Assembly: GCA_002400085.1 (NCBI GenBank)
Contig: DHEX01000014.1
Location: 1-9,429 of the forward strand
Direction of reading: 5' to 3'
Origin: Clostridiaceae bacterium UBA4839
GTDB lineage: Bacteria; Bacillota; Clostridia; Clostridiales; Caloramatoraceae
DNA: 9,429 bases
Shown here: positions 6,659-9,429 of the stretch, piece by piece
Layout: every line of letters starts with the position of its first letter
How positions within the stretch are numbered: position 1 is the first letter of the stretch
Made by a program: the position numbers and the translations under genes
The notes under the pieces: generated by a model
Database searches by the model: none
What the model was told of the DNA's origin: nothing
What the model saw: only the letters and a program-made list of their open reading frames with translations

Positions 6659-6695
6659 CGGTTAACTTGGTCGGTCAAAGCGACTAAGTTAACCG
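6659..6695. repeat. 15-bp inverted repeat just past the Fic stop codon
   Basis: CGGTTAACTTGGTCG (6659-6673) and CGACTAAGTTAACCG (6681-6695) pair except at one position (a G-U wobble on the plus strand), around a 7-nt loop. The stem lies 7 bp beyond the Fic stop, where a terminator is expected, but no T-run follows it on either strand. It may be a weak terminator, an mRNA 3'-end stabiliser or a repeat remnant. Confidence 0.5.
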
Positions 6696-6701
6696 ACTAA
6701 G

Positions 6702-7694
6702 TTATTTCCTATAGTATTTCTGATTACGACTATTCGGTTTATCCGGAATCGTCATTTCAATCAATCCCTGTTCCAATGCAGGGTTCAGATAATTCTTTCT
6801 AAATGTCGGTCTGTGAGATAAGCCGAGACGTTTCATTATCTCCGAAGCTGATAATGTTTCATCACTCAGTGCTTCAAGCAATTTTACAACTTGCGCAGTC
6901 ATATCAGACTGCGGTGTGCTTTCAGCATTCCCGACGACAGTTATCTGTTTTAATGTATCTGCAATTATTTCAAGCATCAATTCTACAAAAGCAGAACTGT
7001 CAGCTTCTTTATCTGATTTGCCAAGAGCATCATAATACTCTTTCTGACGTGTCCTTATTAATTCTTCAATTGGCAGCCAGTAAAACAATTCCTTCCACTG
7101 TCCCAGCAGTAAGCTGTGCCACATTCTGCCCATACGTCCATTTCCATCAGCGAACGGATGAATAAACTCAAATTCATAATGAAAAATCGCACTTTTGATC
7201 AGCGGATGCATTTCAGAATTCTGATGCCACGCAAACAAATCATGAATTTGTCCGGGCACCAAATTCGCCGGTGGTGCCATATGCACAACTACATCTCCAT
7301 CAAACACACCGACATCGCCAGAACGAAATCTGCCATTTTCAGGTATCAACCCATTCATCATCATTTTATGTGCTTTCAAAAGATCATCTACAGAAGCCGG
7401 ATTCAGATTTAGCATCATTTCGTAGGTTTCATATGCGTTATGAACTTCTTTTATCTCATTCGGATTACCAAGGATGTGTTTTCCGTCAATAATAGCTGTT
7501 ACCTGTTCCAAAGACAATGAATTATGCTCAATGGCAAGCGATGAGTGTATTGTTCTGATTCTGTTTTCTTTGCGAAGATGTGGATTTAGATTGCCGTGCG
7601 ACAAAACTGTAACACGTCCAACCTGTTCACTGATTTCCGCAACCAGATTTGTTATTTTATCTGTCATGTGAAATGGCGGTTTGTATTTGCTCAT
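6702..7694 (-). CDS. Fic family protein (AMP-transferase type) with C-terminal winged helix
   Basis: The 330-residue product carries the Fic core HPFADGNGRMGR (residues 179-190), matching HxFx(D/E)GNGRxxR, so the catalytic histidine and nucleotide-binding residues are intact. Such proteins usually move AMP from ATP to a hydroxyl group of a target protein. The substrate-docking flap region is GVFDGDVVVHMAPPANLVPG (about 129-148). The N-terminal inhibitory-helix motif, usually (S/T)xxxE(G/N), reads SLAIEH (52-57), keeping the key Glu56 but with His in place of Gly/Asn. Residues about 265-325 form a winged-helix-like domain (LSASEIMKRLGLSHRPTFRK). GGAGGGG sits 6 nt before ATG 7694. No separate antitoxin gene is adjacent; the built-in helix probably restrains it. 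Target unknown. Confidence 0.92.
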   Translation of the reverse strand: MSKYKPPFHMTDKITNLVAEISEQVGRVTVLSHGNLNPHLRKENRIRTIHSSLAIEHNSLSLEQVTAIIDGKHILGNPNEIKEVHNAYETYEMMLNLNPASVDDLLKAHKMMMNGLIPENGRFRSGDVGVFDGDVVVHMAPPANLVPGQIHDLFAWHQNSEMHPLIKSAIFHYEFEFIHPFADGNGRMGRMWHSLLLGQWKELFYWLPIEELIRTRQKEYYDALGKSDKEADSSAFVELMLEIIADTLKQITVVGNAESTPQSDMTAQVVKLLEALSDETLSASEIMKRLGLSHRPTFRKNYLNPALEQGLIEMTIPDKPNSRNQKYYRK

Positions 7695-7732
7695 ATTTAT
7701 CCCCTCCTAAATTCAAATTTATCATTTTAAAA

Positions 7733-7761
7733 AGTATATGACTAATCATTTTGCTATCTAA
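7733..7761 (-). promoter_or_regulatory. Candidate promoter for the Fic gene
   Basis: On the minus strand, TTAGAT (7761-7756), a 17-bp spacer and TATACT (7738-7733), giving a leader of about 30 nt before ATG 7694. The related sequences ATGACTAATCAT (7738-7749) and ATGACTAGTCT (7773-7783) flank the -35 box and could be regulator half-sites. The upstream TATAAT reading near 7785-7790 is an alternative -10 without a good -35. Confidence 0.35.
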
Positions 7762-7794
7762 TATTCCGTATGATGACTAGTCTAATTATATCAT

Positions 7795-8032
7795 TTTATC
7801 TGCTTTTGTTGCCATAGTAAACTTGTCAATTCAGCCCCACTTTTACAGTAGTAATAATATCCACTCGGCCCTGCATTTTCGGGGCTTTAGATATGTTCTT
7901 ATAATAAAAACTTCCGCAACCTAGAACCCGGCTTGAATATGAGTTCAAAATCACGGAAATCCCTTTATTCCAAAATGCTTTGACGTTCTTACTTCCCCAC
8001 TCTTGACATCAAGCATACCGTCTCCACGTTCC
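7795..8032. other. Spacer between the Fic and acetyltransferase genes
   Basis: No gene is supported here. It is less AT-rich than the flanking genes and contains AGCCCC (7833-7838) and GGGGCT (7881-7886) as distant complementary blocks. A minus-strand frame running leftward from about 7888 reads SPENAGPSGYYYYCKSGAEL with no start. The make-up is consistent with a degraded mobile element, but I could not identify one. It ends at the right copy of the 184-bp repeat. Confidence 0.35.
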
Positions 8033-8216
8033 CGTCCTTGGAAACACAAAGAAATAAACTTTTTACAGCCTTAAAAGTTTTGAAGTAAAATCTTCAAAGC
8101 CGCAGAAATATTTCTTGTGAAATATACCAACGGTTTTAAACCCTATACTTGTGTGAAAGCTGAAGGAAGCTTTATTACCTTCAGGGGCAGTATTTACAAG
8201 TACTAGTATACCCTTA
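8033..8216. repeat. Right copy of the 184-bp direct repeat (partner at 1421-1604)
   Basis: This copy is embedded in the 3' end of the intact acetyltransferase gene. It begins about 30 bp beyond the stop and reaches into codon 121 (numbering from the ATG at 8578). It matches the left copy at 179 of 184 positions without gaps. Confidence 0.95.
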
Positions 8217-8569
8217 TCTGGGTTATTTACTTTTATAAACTCATAAAGCTTTCTTCCTAAACCTAAGCCTTCATACTCCCTCTTTACTGCAATTTGTTCT
8301 GAATAAATACAGTTATCTATATTACCTTGCAGTATAGTATCACCTAGTAACTCCTCAGGATATTGAGTATTAAACCACAAAAAACCTGCCATACTGCCAT
8401 GAAGTCTCGCTGCAATAAAATTATCTATATTTTGTTCAATATATTCTTCAGGAATTATTCTTAATAGAACCCCTTTATCTTTGTCTTTAGCATAACTTAT
8501 ATTAAGCTCCCTTGAAATATCATGTATAGCTCTTGCATCTTCCTTTTTAGCTTTTTCTATAATTAACAT
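8063..8569 (-). CDS. GNAT family N-acetyltransferase
   Basis: The 168-residue product is the usual size for a single-domain GNAT enzyme, which moves an acetyl group from acetyl-CoA to an amine. It starts with the typical beta1-alpha1 pattern (MLIIEKAKKEDARAIHDISR). Motif A is QIAVKREYEGLGLGRKLYEF (about residues 92-111), containing the acetyl-CoA pyrophosphate-binding G-L-G-L-G loop. The C-terminal ASFSFHTSIGFKTVG is the standard GNAT 'y.k.GF' element. ATG 8569 is preferred: AAGGG lies 9 nt before it but directly touches the in-frame ATG at 8578. The last 50 codons are duplicated at 1451-1604. The substrate cannot be told. The gene is AT-rich like the MocR-type gene next to it. Confidence 0.88.
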   Translation of the reverse strand: MLIIEKAKKEDARAIHDISRELNISYAKDKDKGVLLRIIPEEYIEQNIDNFIAARLHGSMAGFLWFNTQYPEELLGDTILQGNIDNCIYSEQIAVKREYEGLGLGRKLYEFIKVNNPDKGILVLVNTAPEGNKASFSFHTSIGFKTVGIFHKKYFCGFEDFTSKLLRL

Positions 8570-8773
8570 AAAACTCATCCCTTAATTATTTTATTTATTA
8601 TTTTTTTCACAGCATTTATTTTTCGAATGTCTTTCAACCAAACACCTCACTTCCTTTTAGGCTTGTGTAGCCCTCTATTTTTTGAATAAGAACACACTTG
8701 TCAGAATGGCAAAAGCAATATCCGATATTCTAATTTTATCAAATAAGACGATTGCAGCCGCTCTGTCTGTTTA

Positions 8774-8795
8774 AAAGCCCAACTATAAGGGCTTT
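8774..8795. terminator. Rho-independent terminator, usable in both directions
   Basis: A 7-bp stem, AAAGCCC with GGGCTTT, has an 8-nt loop (8781-8788). T-rich sequence follows on the plus strand (GTCTTTT), and on the minus strand the right arm ends in TTTT. It lies about 160 bp after the stop of the MocR-type gene and is the likely end of that minus-strand transcript. Confidence 0.65.
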
Positions 8796-8826
8796 GTCTT
8801 TTGCAAAAGTTAATTATCTGACCTTT

Positions 8827-8949
8827 TTATAGGTCAATAATAGAATATTCATAACCTAATGTTGTTATAAATTTGTACATATCGTCTGTAGAAATGAAAA
8901 TAGTTTTAGCTGCATATATGCTTATATTAAATGTAACTTCTTTATAAAT
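8827..8949 (-). pseudogene. Coding-like tail following the MocR-type gene
   Basis: The MocR-type frame ends with TAA directly followed by TAG (8955-8950). The same frame then stays open for 40 codons, reading EVTFNISIYAAKTIFISTDD and MYKFITTLGYEYSIIDL before TAA at 8829-8827. It has no start with a ribosome binding site except a late ATG. It looks like the end of a lost gene or a former C-terminal extension, but it is short and chance cannot be excluded. Confidence 0.25.
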
Positions 8950-8952
8950 CTA

Positions 8953-9429
8953 TTATTCATTAAAAAATGCATCCTTAAGTAAGTTTAATGCTTCTTCAAA
9001 ATCTTCCTCAGCTACTCCGGATAGGCACAATAAAATTCTTGGATAACCCTTTTTCTCATTTAAATCCAGTGGCTTTACTAAAATCCCTGCGCTAGCTGCT
9101 CTTTTAACAAGCTCACTTGATGACATATCTGTTTTAACCTCAAGTTGAGTTAAAAAACCTCCTAGGCTTGGAATTGCTTCAGCCTTATCTTTAAAAATCT
9201 TTTTAACACAGGCACAAAAAGTATTGCTTTTAGTTATGTACAGTTTTCGGGCTTTTTTAATTATTTTATTAAGATGTCCATCACGAATAAATTGGCATAG
9301 AGCTATTTGTTCGGTTATTGATGCAGTTTGATTATAATTTTTTCCCACCTTTTCATATTCATCAACTAAACCTATTGGTAAAACCATAAAACTAATTCTA
9401 ACTGAAGGAAGAAGTAATCTTGAAAAAGT
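8953..9429 (-). CDS. MocR/GntR-type aminotransferase-like regulator, C-terminal part, cut by window edge
   Basis: The frame is open to base 9429, so the ATG at 9387 is internal and the true start lies beyond the window. The visible 158 residues are the end of the class-I aminotransferase-like domain of a MocR regulator. TFSRLLLPSVRISFMVLP (residues 1-18) is the segment around the cofactor lysine, then comes ASITEQIALCQFIRDGHLNK, and finally KGYPRILLCLSGVAEEDFEE. MocR proteins carry an N-terminal GntR-type winged helix (not visible here) and sense PLP or amino compounds. In the usual TFSK motif the Lys forms the PLP aldimine; here it is Arg (codon AGA, 9420-9418). An ordinary PLP aminotransferase is less likely because of the SVRISFMVLP pattern. 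Confidence 0.85.
   Translation of the reverse strand, partial: TFSRLLLPSVRISFMVLPIGLVDEYEKVGKNYNQTASITEQIALCQFIRDGHLNKIIKKARKLYITKSNTFCACVKKIFKDKAEAIPSLGGFLTQLEVKTDMSSSELVKRAASAGILVKPLDLNEKKGYPRILLCLSGVAEEDFEEALNLLKDAFFNE

Larger units (their letters stand above)
6265..6701. other. 437-bp spacer with repeats and a possible coding remnant
   Basis: This gap holds the dispersed repeat at 6608-6637 and the inverted repeat at 6659-6695. A plus-strand open frame at 6433-6570 is protein-like, including SEATSGAIGSKASNFNSLNQ and KEAALLLLCEM before a stop. It has only a 34-codon ATG form (6466) and no evident ribosome binding site. It may be the leftover end of a lost gene. Nothing else was recognised. 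Confidence 0.35.
8579..8952. other. 374-bp spacer between the acetyltransferase and MocR-type genes
   Basis: This gap holds the terminator at 8774-8795, a short perfect hairpin TGACCT/AGGTCA (8819-8836), a coding-like tail (8827-8949), and a 19-codon minus frame (8650-8591, GTG start, with the Cys pair KCCEK) whose AAGGAA sits too close to the GTG for a normal ribosome binding site. No clear promoter for the acetyltransferase was found. Confidence 0.4.

Noticed and set aside
6803..7671. Several 65-120 codon plus-strand frames opposite the Fic gene
   Set aside because: They are antisense shadows of the Fic coding sequence, without ribosome binding sites or domain patterns.

Overview
The window looks like an accessory stretch of a low-GC Firmicutes chromosome, most likely a clostridium. 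The reasons are the AT-rich spacers, strong GGAGG-type ribosome binding sites, -35/-10 boxes close to the sigma-A consensus, and the gene families present (GH2 beta-galactosidase, N5-(carboxyethyl)ornithine synthase, a probable DUF6518 membrane protein, a Fic protein, a MocR-type regulator). Base composition changes from gene to gene. The beta-galactosidase, Fic and GrpB-fusion genes are of moderate GC, while the ornithine-derivative synthase, the acetyltransferase and the MocR gene are clearly AT-rich, so the block looks assembled from several sources.

Layout: 1-1186 (+) is the 3' end of a GH2 beta-galactosidase, followed by a perfect-stem terminator at 1347-1374. A 184-bp direct repeat at 1421-1604 is a truncated copy of the 3' end of the acetyltransferase gene found intact at 8063-8569. 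After it come a good promoter with an operator-like dyad (1659-1687), a stretch that reads like a decayed gene (1681-1965), and then ceo, N5-(carboxyethyl)ornithine synthase (2032-2976, +). Every convincing gene downstream is on the minus strand: a probable DUF6518 membrane protein (3067-3681), a small membrane-anchored protein of unknown function (4228-4722), a three-domain GrpB / pyrophosphatase-like / P-loop kinase fusion (4876-6264), a Fic adenylyltransferase (6702-7694), a GNAT acetyltransferase (8063-8569) and the C-terminal part of a MocR-type aminotransferase-like regulator running off the right edge (8953-9429).

The genes do not form an obvious pathway. Most are separated by long spacers and several have their own candidate promoter, so they look like independent single-gene units rather than one operon. 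The spacers hold a 68-bp REP/MITE-like hairpin (3776-3843), a related inverted copy (6608-6637), terminators, and short coding-like remnants.

The most interesting points are: (1) the two 184-bp direct repeats (179/184 identical), 6612 bp apart, bracket the whole central block and suggest insertion or duplication by recombination inside the acetyltransferase gene; (2) the three-domain fusion, with non-canonical residues in its pyrophosphatase signature and its P-loop; (3) an arginine where the PLP-binding lysine is expected in the MocR-type protein. I found no CRISPR array, integrase, complete insertion sequence, tRNA or rRNA. Nothing here can be declared a new system from sequence alone.
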